Source of the DNA: Plumapathes pennacea
Lineage: Eukaryota > Cnidaria > Anthozoa > Antipatharia > Myriopathidae
Direction of reading: 5' to 3'
Length of the DNA: 64,000 nucleotides
NCBI GenBank assembly: GCA_964036295.1
Contig: OZ038469.1
Coordinates: 14,627,591 to 14,691,590 of the forward strand
Shown: piece by piece, positions 37,551 through 51,040 of the stretch
Numbering within the stretch: the first letter of the stretch is position 1
Layout of the letters: each line of letters starts with the position of its first letter
Translations under genes and position numbers: made by a program
The notes under the pieces: model-generated
The model's input: only the letters and a program-made list of their open reading frames with translations
Told to the model about the DNA's origin: nothing
Database searches by the model: none

Positions 37551-39023
37551 TACAGAACTTGGAGGGCGGGGACTAAACCGCACATGCGCGCGCGTTTATT
37601 CTACACATACTGTTGCTAAGAAACAAAATTTATTCGCCTGGGTGTTGGCAACGAGTGAGCCAAATTGTCTTTGGTAGGCTCAGTGGCAAATGGATAAACC
37701 TTGAACTATGAACAAATTTTCCAACGGAACCTCAAAGAAAATTGTCAGTGGTTTATTGCAAAGTATCAGCGTCTGATCATTCTTCTGATACAATTTTCGG
37801 CCTGAGGTCTGCCTAGCCTCTTCCCCGCAGACCAATGGACTTGCAGCACACCCCGGAGTTTCGTCACTCCATTGGTCAGTGCCATGACTGTTGTGGTGAA
37901 TGATACTTTGGACTGAGGGAAGCGATAAGGCTTAATTTTTTGAAACTAACAAAGAGGTTGCTGTTTTCGTGAGGCACTTTGAATAATATAAATTAATTAG
38001 TCAAATTAGCGAATTATATGAAATAAGTAAAAGCTGAGCGGATGTTTGTTTGCCGATTAGCAACGTTGACATCAAACCCTCCTTCCAGTTATCGTGCGGA
38101 TATGGAACTTAACATTTGCTCAGTATGATTTCAAGAACTTCGTATTCCTAAGATGTCACAACAAATCAATAGACCGCACTTTAAAGTTATCTCCAAGTCA
38201 ACCGTATTTGTCAAGAACAATGCTTCTCATTATTTTTAGTTTGTCACGATTCAGGAACAGCTTAAAATCGATCTATGTTGCAAAGCACCAAGATGACAAA
38301 AGCCCCAATCCAGGCTATTTACAGAAAGAAGAAGAGCAATGAGCCAGGTTGCACTATTAAACTGACCAACTGATTTGTAGAGAAGAATGCACAGGGACAC
38401 ACCCTGGTCATATGAATTCATGCTACGCGCATCTCAGTTCGGTTTGATGTATCAAACTTCCCAGTTTTTAACGGGCTGCTTAGGTCACCTAAATTTATCT
38501 TTTCAGTAATTATCAGATGTGATTGACAATCAAAAAATTTGTGAAAGGAGATATACTGACAGGCCGATAGCACAGGGTACTTTTTGCAGCTGTAATTTAT
38601 ACGTCTAGCACAAATGTCGGTTTTCTACAACATTCTTGTGAACGGCTGCGCTGCGCTATATTAAATTGCAATTATTTGTATCTACCATAGTACTGACGGC
38701 ACTCTCTCACGACGTGGAATAGAGACCGTTTACTTACTTACGAAACATGAAAGCTCTCTCGCTGTGAACGTTTTGATAATTATACGTTGTGACTCAGTTA
38801 CAACTTATCTGACGGTTGCTACTTGCCATATTAGTATATTTTCCAGGCTTGCGCTAAATGTGATTTTAGAGTCTGGTAGGTTTGTTTCAAAACATGTGAA
38901 CATATGATCATTCCTCTATCAGCTTTCCGCGTGTTGCAATGCAAGCGTACAGCAAAGCTGCGCAAGCTAAAAGGGCAGTTTCTAAAGTCGTGATGTAGCT
39001 GAGTGTAAATTTGTTTAACTTAC

Positions 39024-39095
39024 CGCTTTTCACTCTCTCTTTTCTGGCACGATCTCTGAATACAATCCACTAACTGTTCTCTAAATTAGACGTGG
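39024..39095 (-). promoter_or_regulatory. Noncoding 5' exon, module 2 of copy A
   Basis: Same exon with intact GTAAGTTAAAC donor. The X-box-like motif reads GTTTCTTAGTAAC here, one base weaker than in module 1. Confidence 0.45.
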
Positions 39096-40615
39096 CAACT
39101 ATGAGGTCTGGCGGAAAACACAATCTGGAGGACTGGGACTAAAGCGCACATGCGCATTTACTCTATAGACACTGTTACTAAGAAACAAATTTTATTCGCC
39201 TGGTGTTGGCCATGAGTGTGTCGAATTGTCTTTGGTAGGCTCAGTGGTAAATGAATGAACCTTGAATTGTAAATATTCTCCAACGGAAACTCAAATAAAA
39301 ATTGTGGTTTCTGGGAAGGCATCAGCACCTGATCATCTTTGAATTTTTTTGACACCACTTTCGGCTTCACATGATGATCTGCCTCTTCGACCAATGGACG
39401 TGCGCCACCGCGAAATTGCGTCTTTTGACAGCGTCACTTCGTTGGTCAGCGTCATAACTATCTATCGATAGTGTGTGTGCAAGACTCGTTTCTCTTGTGA
39501 ATTTATGAATGATACGAGGATTAGAGGTCGTTGTATTCGTGTTGCACTTTGAATAATATATAAATAAATTGGTCAAATTAAGGAATAACGTGAAATAATT
39601 AAAAGCTGAGCGAGTGTTTCTTTGTCAGTTAGCAACGTTAATATCAAACTCTGTTTCCAGTTATTGTGATATGGAACTCAAATACTACAAATAAAGCCAA
39701 CATTTTGTTCAGTGTGATTTCAAGTACCTCGTATTCACAAGTCCATAGTACATGAATGTCACAACAAAACCGCTCTTTAACGTTATCTCCAAGTCAACCG
39801 TATTTGTCAAGAACAATGCTTCTCACCATGTTTGTCACGATTCACGAACAGCTTAAAATCAATCTATGCTGTAAAGCACCAAGATGACAAAGCCCCTAAC
39901 CAGGCTATTTACAGAAAGAAGAAGAGCAATGAGCCAGGTTGCACTATTAGACTGACCAACTGATTCGTAATGAAGAATCCGCATGGTCATATTCATATTA
40001 CGCGTTTCTCAGTTTCGTTTGTATAAGCCTATTACAAATTTCCCCGTTTTTAACAGGCTGTTTAGGTCGCCGGATTTATCTTTTCAGTATTTATCAGATG
40101 TGATCGACAATCCATGATTTTGTGAGAGGAGATATAATGACAGGCCGATAGCACAGGGTACTTTTTGCAGCTGTAATTTATACGTCTAGCACAAAATAAT
40201 GTCGATTTTCTACAACTTTTTGTGAACGGCTGTGCGGCGCTATATTAAATTACATTTAGTTGTATCTTAGTTCTGAAGGCACTCTCTCACGACGCGAATA
40301 AAGACTGTTCAGTCACTTACGAAATTTGAAAGCTCTCTCGCTGTGAACGTTTTGATAATTATGCGGTTTGACTCAGTTACAACTTACCTGACGGTTGCTG
40401 TTTGCCATATTATTATACTTCCCAAGTTTACGCTAGTTGTGATTTTAGAGTCTGGTAGGTTTTTTTTTCAAAACATGTAAACAGTCATATGATCATTTCT
40501 CTGTCAGCTTTCCGAGTGTTGCAATGCAAGCGCGCAGCAAAGCTGCGCAAGCAGCTAAGATGGTAGTTTCTAGCATCGTGATATAACTGAGTGCACACAT
40601 TCGTTTACTACTTAT

Positions 40616-40690
40616 CGCTTTTCACTCTCTCTTTTCTGGCACGATCTTTGAATACAATCCACTGACTGTTCTCCAAATTTAGCACGTGGT
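40616..40690 (-). promoter_or_regulatory. Noncoding 5' exon, module 3 of copy A, donor lost
   Basis: The exon sequence is conserved, but the donor reads GCG then ATAAGTAG instead of GTAAGT, so the splice site is destroyed. The X-box-like GTTTCTTAGCAAC is retained. Confidence 0.45.
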
Positions 40691-41324
40691 AACTAAGAGG
40701 TCTGGCCGAAGACACAACCTGGGGGCCTGTGGACTAAAGCGCACATGCGCACTTACACTATAGATGCTGTTGCTAAGAAACAAAAATTTTATTTGTATTG
40801 TTGTTGGCCATGATTGTGCCAAATTGTCTTTGGTAGGCTCAGTGGTAAATGGATGAACTGTGAAAATATTCCCCAGCGGAACCACATATAAAATTGCGGT
40901 TTCTGGGAAATCAATGCCTGGTAACCTTTGAAATTATTTTTACACCACTTTCGGCTTGACAGGATCGTCTGCCCCTTCGACCATTGGAGTGCGCCACCGC
41001 GAAATTGCGACTATCTAACTATAGTGTGTGTGCAGGCCTCATTTCTCTTGTGAATTTATGAATAATACTTTGGGATGAGGAGAAAGATAAGGCTTAATTT
41101 TCTGAAACTAACAAAGAGGTTGTTGTTTTGTGCAGCACTTTGAATAATATAAATATGAATATTGGTCAAATTAACGAATATTATGAAACAATTAAAAGCT
41201 GAGTGAGTGTTTATTTGTCAATTAGTAACGTTGTCAAACTCTGCTTCCAGTTAGCGTAATATAGAACTAAAATAAGAAAATTAAAGGCAATGTTTGCTCA
41301 TTTGGTTTCAAGAACTTCGTATTT

Positions 41325-41402
41325 ACAAGTCCTATATACATGTCACAACACTGAAATAGAAACCGCGGTTTGAATTTGATGTGACATGTATATAGGACTT
41401 GT
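41325..41402. repeat. Long hairpin (palindrome), copy A
   Basis: Arms ACAAGTCCTATATACATGTC and its inverted partner are near perfect over 23 bp, with weaker pairing inward and almost no loop (centre CCGCGG). Other modules have only the left arm. Confidence 0.6.
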
Positions 41403-42189
41403 GAATATCTCCAAGTCAACCGCATGTGCTCAAACACAATGCAGTTTGTCACCATATTCAAATTCGAACTAGCTTGCATAGCCTTCCCCTCCCTTTTGTG
41501 CCGTTGCTACGCAGTCGAACAGCTTAAAGATTCAAAGCGCCGAGATTATAGTAAAGTCACCGAACGATGTTCTATATCCCTTTCACTCCCAAGAGTGATC
41601 AACTTCAATTTTCTCTTTGAGTCTCTCACCAGAGATATATCATACAGTAGGGAGAACTTAGTTTTTGATAGCTTGCTTAAATGAAAGCTGAACTATCAAT
41701 TCTTACTACATCATTTGTACAATTTATTTTTAAAGGACAAATGCAAAGCCCAAAACGACTTTCGCTCATCTGAAAGACTTTTATATGAAACGCTTAATTC
41801 CAAAGTTTTATGGAAAAGTGAGTTTTATTTTCGGTTTCTTTTTTGCTCTTTTTATTGGAAACAAGATGGCGTACTTTCGGCTTTTGTCGGCACGAGGTCG
41901 GAAATCATTCGGTTGTGACGTCATAGCTGCCCAAAGCGATCCAAACCCAAAGAGAAACAGAGTGAAGATCGTGCACTGTGTGGCGTTATTTGGGACTGGT
42001 ACCAGCTTTTGTTTGTTTGCTAATCAAAACAAAGATTTCGGAAATGGCGTCTGGAAGCTCTCGGAAAGTCACACTGAGTGCGCGATATCTTAAAAACTAG
42101 CGGAAATAATCCAATGAAAGTCCGGAAATTGAGCTTCGAGGAACAGATAATGTCCAAGGACAATTATCCATGCATATTTCCTCGCCAAA

Positions 42190-42278
42190 AGTAGTTTATT
42201 GTTTATATATTCCGAGATTGAGGAGCCAATCAGAGCGCGCGAAAAGCACTATTTACTTGTGTGGTATATACTAATTAC
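42190..42278. repeat. Partial copy of the 19.7-kb MITE
   Basis: 'atattccgagattg', 'gagccaatcagagcgcgcg' and 'tgtggtatatactaatt' match 19712-19785. It abuts the TTAA transposon. Confidence 0.6.
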
Positions 42279-42284
42279 TCTTAA

Positions 42285-44200
42285 AGGGGTACTTTGACCA
42301 AAATCGGACCACTTTGAAATACTATTTTAACCACTTTAAATGAAAGTGTATGGTATGAATAGCAAAATGTTCCAAAAACTTTTTTTTCAGATGTAAGACT
42401 CCCGAGATATATTAATTCAAAGGAGGCCAAAACGCCTGTCCGCCATGTTGGCCGTGAATAAATATTTTGGGCCAGCGGTTTACCACTCTGACGTCATCTT
42501 ACCAAGGAGACGCGGACTTCACACACATTTCTTTGCAAATGTCTTCGAGTGAGAGCGAACTTTCATTGATAATTTCTTCGAATTTTTCTTTTTTATCGAC
42601 TCACGAGTCATTATTAGATGTTTCACATGTACATTCAAGTGTTGAAGGCAGTATGTTTGTGTACGACGACAGTCTTTGAACCAGTTGCCACGGAAGAAGA
42701 ACTAGCGGTGTGCGTCAAGCAAGTCACAGTCGAAGAAGAACAAGAAGCCAAATTCACGAAAAGATTCAGCCGAGAAGTAAATTTGGGAACGTGGTAAGAC
42801 CATTATTAATGTGTCACGCTTGAGAACTCGGAAATTTACGAAGACGGTAGCGCTCAAATAACTGCAAAATCAACATGAACTTTTCGATTCTATCAAAACA
42901 TTTCAATTCTATTAAAACATCGAAGAACTAGCGGCGTACGTCGAGCAAGTCACGGTCGAAGAAGAAGCCGAATTCAAGAAAAGATTCAGCCGAGAAGTAA
43001 ATTTTGGAACGTGGTAAGACCATTATTAATTTTAACACACTTCAGAACTCGGAAATTTACAAAGTCAGTAGCGCACAAACTACTGCAAAATCAACATGAA
43101 TTTTTCGATTCTATCAAATTATTGAAGGATCTAGTAAATGCATGGGTTTTAATGTAAAGTGAAATTCATAGATCGTATACAGTGCCACTATTTTGAATAA
43201 ATACAATTACGTTGATTTGACATGCCGACTGTTGTGTGATTCCGCCCGGCGTTGTGTCTATATGAAAAGCCGCCGTCTAGCTAACTTGACAGTTTTATTA
43301 AGCTACAACAATCACACTGAAACACCGCCTTTTTGTATTCACTAACACTTGTAATAGTATGGCTTTTAGTTGCATCAGTCCGAAAAATGCTTCAAATTTA
43401 CTCGAATGGACTCATAACAAGTTGTCACGCCGCCACAGCGTGCGATGTGCGATGAAAACGAAAGTTCAGTTCTTGCAATTTCTGCTAAACGAAACATCTA
43501 AGAAAGCAGTTTGACGACAGTTTGCAAGTTGTGGGACTCTTAAACTGCTCAAACAAAACAAAAAATTCCCTCGTCAAGACTTACGACGATCTCTTGCACT
43601 TTCGCCTCGATCTTTAGTTGCTCTCCAAATTGTGGGGACTGATCCTAGAATCAGTCTGCTGGACAAAACCTTCTTGGTGGAGCCTTGAAAAACAGCTCTC
43701 TTCGAAATGCTTCGAGCAGACAGAGAAGCGATCACCAGGATTGAAGTTCTTGCGATGAAGTAGCACAAACCGTTCTTTCACATCGCGCACAGCGCTTTAT
43801 TATTGAGCGAAATGTGGAGGGAAATGCCCTTTTTCGGGTTGTACTTGCTGTCGCAGCCCTGCACTACACACCTACCTGGCATGTTGTGCAGTTTTGTGCG
43901 AAAATTCCAAATTCTACTTCAATTTCAATCAAGTTACACGCGCTCTTCTGCAAAACTTCACACTTCCCTTATAGTTGTGATACTTCGCGTTGGTAAGATG
44001 ACGTCACGCCGGTCTCTCCAATCCCCACTCGGAATTATCGATTTATTCACGGCTCAAGAAAAACAGAGGTCAAAAAGTGACACTTCCAAAAATAATTTCG
44101 ACAAACGGTTTGGTAGGATTGTTAGTGGTGTGCTAAAGATTGTTTTTGACTGTTTTTAATTGAACTTAAGTGATGGTCCGATTTTGGTCAAAGTACCCCT
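42285..44200. mobile_element. TTAA-flanked DNA transposon carrying gene fragments
   Basis: Perfect 27-bp terminal inverted repeats beginning AGGGGTACTTTGACCAAAAT are flanked by TTAA at 42281-42284 and 44201-44204. TTAA target duplications are typical of piggyBac-type insertions. No transposase is visible, so it is probably non-autonomous. The interior has coding-like fragments: MSSSESELSL to VYDDS at 42540-42676, then in a shifted frame EEELAVCVKQ and KRFSREVNLGTW at 42680-42795, a second copy of that block at 42925-43015, and ALFRVVLAVAALHY at 43818-43870. The fragments recall an acidic N-terminal region of proteins with a P2X7-type cysteine-rich domain, but this is from memory and uncertain. 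Confidence 0.75.
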
Positions 44201-44436
44201 TTAATTATTTTGTTATATCTAACCTCCTTACGGCACTCTTACGACGCGAATAGAGATTGTTCACTCACTGTGAATTTTGAAAGCTCTTTTTCTGTGAACG
44301 TTTTGATAAATTACTCGTTGAGAGAGGCCTGGGTTTGGGGGTAACACTTGGTGCAAAGAAGTCGGACTTTAAGTTAGTCGTAAATGAAGTACAACCACCC
44401 CCAAAAAAAGAAAACAGTACTTTGTCATGAGCAGAC

Positions 44437-45278
44437 ATGTTCTTTAGGACATACTGTAAGTTTTCCGCTCGTAACACCGCCTTGCTTTTTCACAGATATC
44501 TTCAAACGAGTTTGCAGCTCCTTTCGCCTGAGAAAGATTTCAGCGTTGGCGATAAAGCAAAATTATCGAGAGCTTTTTCGCCGGAAGAAGTGCTGAAATT
44601 TGCCGAGTAGTGACCGGAGACACCAATCCATTGCACTTGAGAACAGGTTTTGCTCAGACAACGCGCTTCAAAAAGCCAATTGTGCACGGTGTGCTGTTGA
44701 ACAGGTAAGTAAGATATTGTTTAGCCTAAAATCTTTCTTTTTCTCCTTCAATTTACGTTGAGAACTGGAACAAAGAATTTACAAATGTTCGAGGGAAGGT
44801 CACGCCTGGTTAGGAGTCGGGAAGGAAGGGGACGAAGACACAATCGATTGATGGTGGATGATGCACTTTACAGAACAGATTATTGATACGTAGGGCTGCC
44901 TGAAATGGTCATAAATCTTGATGTTATACTGTAGTTTTGCCAAGACTATAGTTATATCAACAGATAGTGATTTGCAAGTGATGGTGTGTGCACTGTTATG
45001 AAGTCAAATGTAGTCAAGTGTCGCAAAGCATTATGGTTGCAAGCGCGTGAGGCAGTGTGGTCTAATTGCAAACGGTTACAGTCAAGCGTATCAAGATTTT
45101 TCCTCTGCAAGAAATATGAACTGCTGCTTCGCTCACTTTGCAGCAAATATTCAAATTGTTTGCTTTAAGACCTCTAAGGTGTTGCTGTGCTGATGCTTTG
45201 TGCTGACTTAATTCTTCGACCTCAGACTGATGTCCGCTGTGCATGGCACTCAACTGCCTGGCCCTGGTTGTGTGTACA
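44437..45278 (+). pseudogene. Truncated HTD2 copy
   Basis: 44437-44705 corresponds to HTD2 exon 1 (starting MFFRTYCKFSARN). A 2-nt insertion after EVLKFAE creates a TAG at 44608, upstream of the catalytic GDTNP segment. The exon 1 donor is intact (AACAG then GTAAGTAAG). Part of exon 2 is present at 45226-45278 (LMSAVHGTQLPGPGC) and is cut off by the duplication border. Introns are retained, so it is a DNA duplicate and not a processed copy. Confidence 0.85.
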
Positions 45279-46191
45279 TGACATCCGTTGCCTCGTACAT
45301 ACTGTAGCTACTGCCCGTTGAAATATTTCTTCCATTCGATCATGTACTAGCCTTTGTTTTGCAGTCGTAATTGTATACTAAAAATGAAAAATACACCAAA
45401 ATAGTCCAAAGCATTGAGTTTGTTAGTCACAAATGACTGAACTCGCTGTGAACAAAATCGCAATATTATTGTAAACAAACTTTCGTGTTACATTCCTCGC
45501 TTTCAATTTCATTTTTGTTAGGGAGCGGGAATACTCGAAAGCCTCATAGAAGGAACGCATAAAAAATGTACATAAGTATTGAAGCGAATGCTAGATTATC
45601 GTGGCCTCTGATTTTAAAAATAGTGTTCAAAGAATCGACTGTGTATGAAAAGATAAGTCACGCATTACTCTTTTTTGGCTGGTTGACCTTTTACCCTTAG
45701 CTCAAAATGCATAGTCGCTCAACCTTTAGGAAGCAAGTGGAAGCAAGTGTAGTGTTGTAATGACAATTTATAGTAGTTTCATTTGTGCAAGGTGTCAAAA
45801 ACCAAGTTTTCTATACTGTGATATATTTCTAGTAAGAAACTGCAAGTTTCTTTTTGGAGTCTCGCTCTTGTCCCTGCTATCCATTTTAGTTTCTTCTGGT
45901 CTCCACCCACGCCACGAGCTCACTGGCAAGGCCAGTGTTGTTTTGCTGTAGGCTATGGACTGTGCGCGTCGCTTGGGTCAGACGAGACTAGTGACGGTCT
46001 ACCGTCTGATAATCATAGGAACGAAATGAATTAAGACTAAATTGCTCCCTAGTATGTCCCTACTCAAACGGCCATAGTCCTCCTTATTCCAGTACAGAAA
46101 TCAAAATTTGTGAGATATAATGCCGTATCTTGCTGTGGTAGGTCTAAAAGTAGACACAAGCCACTAATAAGAAATGAGACTTTTTAGCAAC
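45279..46191. other. Spacer between duplication copies
   Basis: Single-copy sequence within this window, with no gene or repeat recognised. Confidence 0.5.
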
Positions 46192-46246
46192 AGGGGTGAA
46201 ACCTTCACTGCACAGAAACAAACTCATGTTCACCCAAGCACGTCAT

Positions 46247-46252
46247 TTATTG
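46247..46252 (-). terminator. Polyadenylation signal of lectin copy B
   Basis: AATAAA on the minus strand, positionally conserved with copy A. Confidence 0.6.
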
Positions 46253-46401
46253 CATATCGACAAACTGATGTACAATTTCTGATGTACAATTTGCAAATTT
46301 GCTTTAATTACCTACTCTACAGTGCCACACAACTTTGGACTAAGATAGAGGGTCTCAGGGCTTTTTGAGGATCCGCTTGCAAGTCGAACAGTCCCAAGGG
46401 A

Positions 46402-48395
46402 TTAGGTCTTCTTGAATTTTTTAATCTTCGAGTCGACCTGGAAGAAAAGAATTAAATGAAAATAAGTTACAGTCCAACTGATTTCACCCTTGACAGTTAA
46501 AGTATACTTGCAGTTATTTTGAGAGTTGAAAACAGTGTTGGCAGTCCGAGTCAAACAATTTTTTGGAGAATGTTTATCAATTTTAGATTCTGACCACCAC
46601 GTCACCGCCAGTGCAGATAAGCTTATATACTATCTTTAATTTACATCCCTGCAAGCTCAGAGAGTGTAAGAAGAAAATCGCTTTTGAACATTTTAGGAAT
46701 TGCGCATTGAATGGGTCAGATATTTCGCTGGTACCTTCTGACAGGCAAAAGCGGCTTCAGATGGATCTTCCAGCATACAAGTGTTGTCGTTCCACTCCTG
46801 CGTGTAGTCCCCAGACAGGTACATGTGTACACAGTCCTCTTTACCGCCCCAGTTATCTGGTTGCCCTTCGCGCCAGTTGGTGTACCTGATCGGCAAAAAT
46901 TAGATTGATACTGCATCAGTATTGTTTACGACATTAAGAACTTGTCTGGCCATCAAGCAAAGCAGTGGACGAAAAAGAGTAAACACGACAAAGTAAGAGG
47001 AGGGAAGAAGAAAAAGAAGAAACTTTACAGTTTAACTACAGAATTTTTTTTCTTCTGCTGTATTTTCACTTCTTACAAAACTAAGAGAGAGGGAGAGAAT
47101 TTGAATTTGTGAACCTTAATTTGTTTAGTGCTTTTTCGCAAGATCTCGGCAACTACTGAAGCAGAAACCAGTGGCTGTGTACATTTGGACGGATGACAAA
47201 AAAATCAAATGGTATATCTACAAAGCTTCTATCAGAAAAATTCTGCGACAAAAACGCTTGAGACGGGCAAGACGTTTTACCTGGGTGTGGTTCCATCTAT
47301 CCACCTCAAATCGTCTTCGCAGTCTCTGTTCATACCGATCCACATCCTGTATTTTCCTTGGGCAAACCAGGCTCCGATAGCAGCAAGGAAGTTGTTTTTC
47401 TTTCTGTTTTCAATCTTCACCAGCTCAGCACCCTGCTCCGCGCATTTTTCGGCCGCATCTCGCCAATCTTCATTGTCGCTCTCGATCCTGTAACAGTTTC
47501 CGCCGTAGTACGACCAGCCGGGTCCACATTCTGTGTAAAAAAGAAAAAGTAATCTGAAATTTTGCGCACTAAGCCAGGATCATTCCACTGTCGCTGATCA
47601 TCACTATTATATACATAATTTGTTGTACATGTACATTTACTAAAAACACACCACGTGTCTCTTATGCAAAAAGCGTTAACTACATTTAGGAACTACGAAC
47701 ACTAATTTTTGACTGTATTTTAGCTGGCTTGATCAGGGCCGGATCAAATACCACATACCTTTCTGACACATGAAGGCAAGCCCTTCATCGGGAGAATTGC
47801 ATGGGCGATCGTTCCACTGTCCTGCGCGGTCTCCGGTCGTGTACATATGACCACAGTTTTCTTCGTCATCGAAGTTGTCAGGTTGTCCCTCCAACCAGTT
47901 GGAATATTCAACGGCTGTGGTATCTTCCCAGTAGAACTTGTTGTTACCACAATCTCGCTCCAAGCCAACCCACAATTTCCTGAGGTTGGGTGCGTATTTC
48001 TGGGCAAGTTCCAACACGTACTGGTTTTCCTCCTCTGATGTGATTTTTACGAGTCTCCCGCCAATTTCTCTGCACCTTGCCTGAGCGTCTTGCCATTTTG
48101 GGGTGTCAACGTCTACGACCCTGTAACAGGCACCATCGCGATAACTCCAACCGTATGGGCAACCACCTGCAAAAGAGAGTCGAATTGTGATAATTATCGG
48201 CATACATACACAATCATCAATACAATATAGATATTTACATACATATACTAATAATTTATGTGCACTCTAATTATGTAAATATGACACAGACTGATTTTGT
48301 ATTTGCTTTTACTCACCCTCGATTGGGTCTGAAGCCGCAGTAAAGTGCAAAGTTACTGCGCACAGAAACACCGATAACATCATAATCTTGTCCAT
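46402..48395 (-). CDS. Secreted tandem C-type lectin, copy B
   Basis: Same five-exon structure as copy A: 48395-48317, 48166-47759, 47530-47281, 46885-46735, 46437-46402. They give 924 nt, 307 aa. Signal peptide MDKIMMLSVFLCAVTLHFTA. CTLD1 has EGQPDNFDDEENC and WNDRPC, so all canonical cysteines and Ca-site residues are present. CTLD2 has EGQPDNWGGKEDC and WNDNTC with four extra residues before the last cysteine compared with copy A. The tail is basic (KIKKFKKT) where copy A ends acidic. Substitutions against copy A are concentrated in the lectin domains while the signal peptide and splice sites are conserved, suggesting both copies are functional but diverging. Confidence 0.9.
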
Positions 48396-49670
48396 TTGTG
48401 ATACCTGAAATCACAGGCAAAATAGTAAAAGTAAAGTACAATAAGTGATTCAGCAGAGCTGTTTTTAAACTCAACGTAAATTTGTTAAGAATCCCAACTG
48501 GTCGAAGGCAAACCAGTTTAAACCCTGGGCTATCGTGTTGCAAATTTAGTGTGTTCAGAGCGGGGCTTGAACCTGGGACTTCTGGATTTCAAGACCGGCG
48601 CCCACACTTTAAAACACAAAAAGACGCAGAAAAAGAACAAAGTGCGATTAAAGAAAAATTAAACCACGGTAGGGAAAGTACAAGATCATTGGGTTTATGC
48701 AACTGGGGAGTATAAGCGGTGCGCAAAATGTAGGCGCCAAATGATAGGCACAATTCAAATGTCACAGTTGGATGTGAAAAGGATATTATTTACATTTCTG
48801 TGTGCGCGCTGTGCTTGCCAAGAATCAACGCATAATATGAAATAACTCAAAAGCAGCGAGTGTTTCTTTGCCATTAGAAAAGTTGACATCAAACTCTGCT
48901 CTCAGTTATTGTGATATAGAACTCATTAAAATACAAACATGAAGTCAACATTTGCTCATGTTATTTCAAGAACTTCGTATGCGCAAGTCCTATGTAAAAT
49001 GTCGCAACAATTAAATAAAAACCGTACCTTAATGTTACCTAGAAGTCAACCGTATTATTGTGCTCAAAAACGATGCAGTTTCTCACATAATAATCGAGAT
49101 CGAACAGCTATAGAATATCAATCCATGATACAAAGCCCGAGATTATGGCAAAGGCGCCGAACCATGCTTTTTATGGAAGGAAAAGCAATGAGCCAGGGGA
49201 ATACTAGACTGACCAACAGATTTGTAGTGAAAATGATCACCTGGCTGTTCATATTTATGGGCGCGCGCCTCTTAGTTTTGGCTTGCATGTATCACGAATT
49301 CCCCGTTTTTTACAAGAGGTTTTAGTCACCTAAATGTCTCTTTTCAGAAACTATTAGATGTAATTGACAATGATTAATTGTTGAAAGAAGATATATAAGT
49401 ATGCTTTTTGCAGCTTTTATTGGTGTGGCACGAATGTGGATTCCCTATTTGCACGCAGCGTTACATTTGCTTACAATTTGTTGTCTCTAACCTCTTTACG
49501 GCACTCTTACGACGCGAATTTGAAAGCTCTCTCGCAGTGAACGTTTTGATAATTATTTACTACCAGTCAAGGCGCCCCGATGTTGCAGTGGAAGCGTACA
49601 GCAAGTTTGCGAAAGCTAAAATGACCGTTTCTATAAAACCGTGGTGATATAAATCATTTCTTTAACTTAC

Positions 49671-49745
49671 CGCTTTTCACTCTCTGTTTTCTGGCACGAT
49701 CTCTGACCACAACCCAACTGTTCTCAAAATTTAGACGTGGCAATT
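49671..49745 (-). promoter_or_regulatory. Noncoding 5' exon of lectin B, module 1
   Basis: Intact donor GCG then GTAAGTTAAAG. Upstream GTTTCTTAGCAAC and CCCCGCCG are conserved with module 1 of copy A. It is nearest to the coding exon at 48395. Confidence 0.5.
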
Positions 49746-51040
49746 AATACACAACTTGGACGGCGGGGACTAAACCGCACATGCCCGCGCATTTATTCTA
49801 CACATACTGTTGCTAAGAAACAAAATTTATTCGCCTGGGTGTTGGTAACGAGTGAGCCAAATTGTCTTTGGTAGGCTCAGTGGCAAATGGATAACCTTGA
49901 ACTATGAACATATTTTCCAACGGAACCTCAAAGAAAATTGTCAGTGGTTTATTGCAAAGTATCAGCGTCTGATCATTTTTTAGTTCTTCTGATACAACTT
50001 TCGGCCTGAGAGGATCGTCTGCCTAGCCTCTTCCCCTCAGACCAATGGACTGATATGAAATAAGTAAAAGCTGAGCGGATGTTTGTTTGCCGATTAGCAA
50101 CGTTGTTATCGTGCGGATATGGAACTTTACATTTACTCAGTGTGATTTCAAGAACTTCGTATTCATAAGATGTCACAACAAATCAATAGACCGCACTTTA
50201 AAGTTATCTCCAAGTCAACCGTATTTGTCAAGAACAATGCGCTTCTCACCAGTTTTAGTTTGTCACGATTCACGAACAGCTTAAAATCAATCTATATTGT
50301 AAAGCACCAAGATGACAAAGCCCCTAACCAGGTTATTTACAGAAAGAAGAAGAGCAATGAGCCAGGTTGCACTATTAGACTGACCAACTGATTTGTAATG
50401 AAGAATGCGCAGGGACACACCCTGGTCATATTCATATTACGCGCTTCTCAGTTCGGTTTGTAAGCCTATTACAAATTTCCCCGTTTTTAACAGGCCGTAT
50501 AGGTCGCCGGATTTATCTTTTCAGTATTTATCAGATGTGATCGATAATCCATAATTTTGTAAAAGGAGATATACTGACAGGCCGATAGCACAGGGTACTT
50601 TTTGCAACTGTAATTTATACGTCTAGCACAAATGTCGGTTTTTTACAACATTCTTGTGAACGGCTGCGCTGCGCTATATTAAATTGCAATTATTTGTATC
50701 TACCATAGTACTGACGGCACTCTCTCACGACGTGAATAGAGACTGTTTACTTACTTACGAAACATGAAAGCTCTCTCGCTATGAACGTTTTGATAATTAT
50801 ACGGTGTGACTCAGTTACAACTTATCTGACGGTTGCTACTTGCCATATCATTATACTTGCCAAGCTTGCGCTAGTTGTGATTTTAGAGTCTGGTAGGTTT
50901 GTTTCAAAACATGTGAACATATGATCATTCCTCTATCAGCTTTCCGCGTGTTGCAATGCAAGCGTACAACAAAGCTGCGCAAGCTAAAAGGGCAGTTTCT
51001 AAAGTCGTGATGTAGCTGAGTGTAAATTTGTTTAACTTAC

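Larger units (their letters stand above)
36640..42100. repeat. Array of 5'-exon/promoter modules, copy A
   Basis: The anchor 'aaaagctgagcgagtgtttc' and variants recur at about 36645, 38025, 39595 and 41187, giving module lengths near 1380, 1570 and 1590 bp and a partial last module. Each full module ends with a copy of the lectin gene's noncoding 5' exon and conserved flanking sequence. The unit corresponds to intron 1 plus first exon plus upstream region of the lectin gene. Confidence 0.75.
33843..45278. repeat. Segmental duplication, copy A
   Basis: Collinear with 46192-55775. It starts at GGGGTGAAACCTTCACTGCA, present at both left borders, and ends inside HTD2 exon 2 at CTGCCTGGCCCTGGTTGTGT, after which the copies diverge. 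It contains one lectin gene, three 5'-exon modules plus a partial one, a TTAA transposon absent from copy B, and a broken HTD2 start. Confidence 0.85.
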
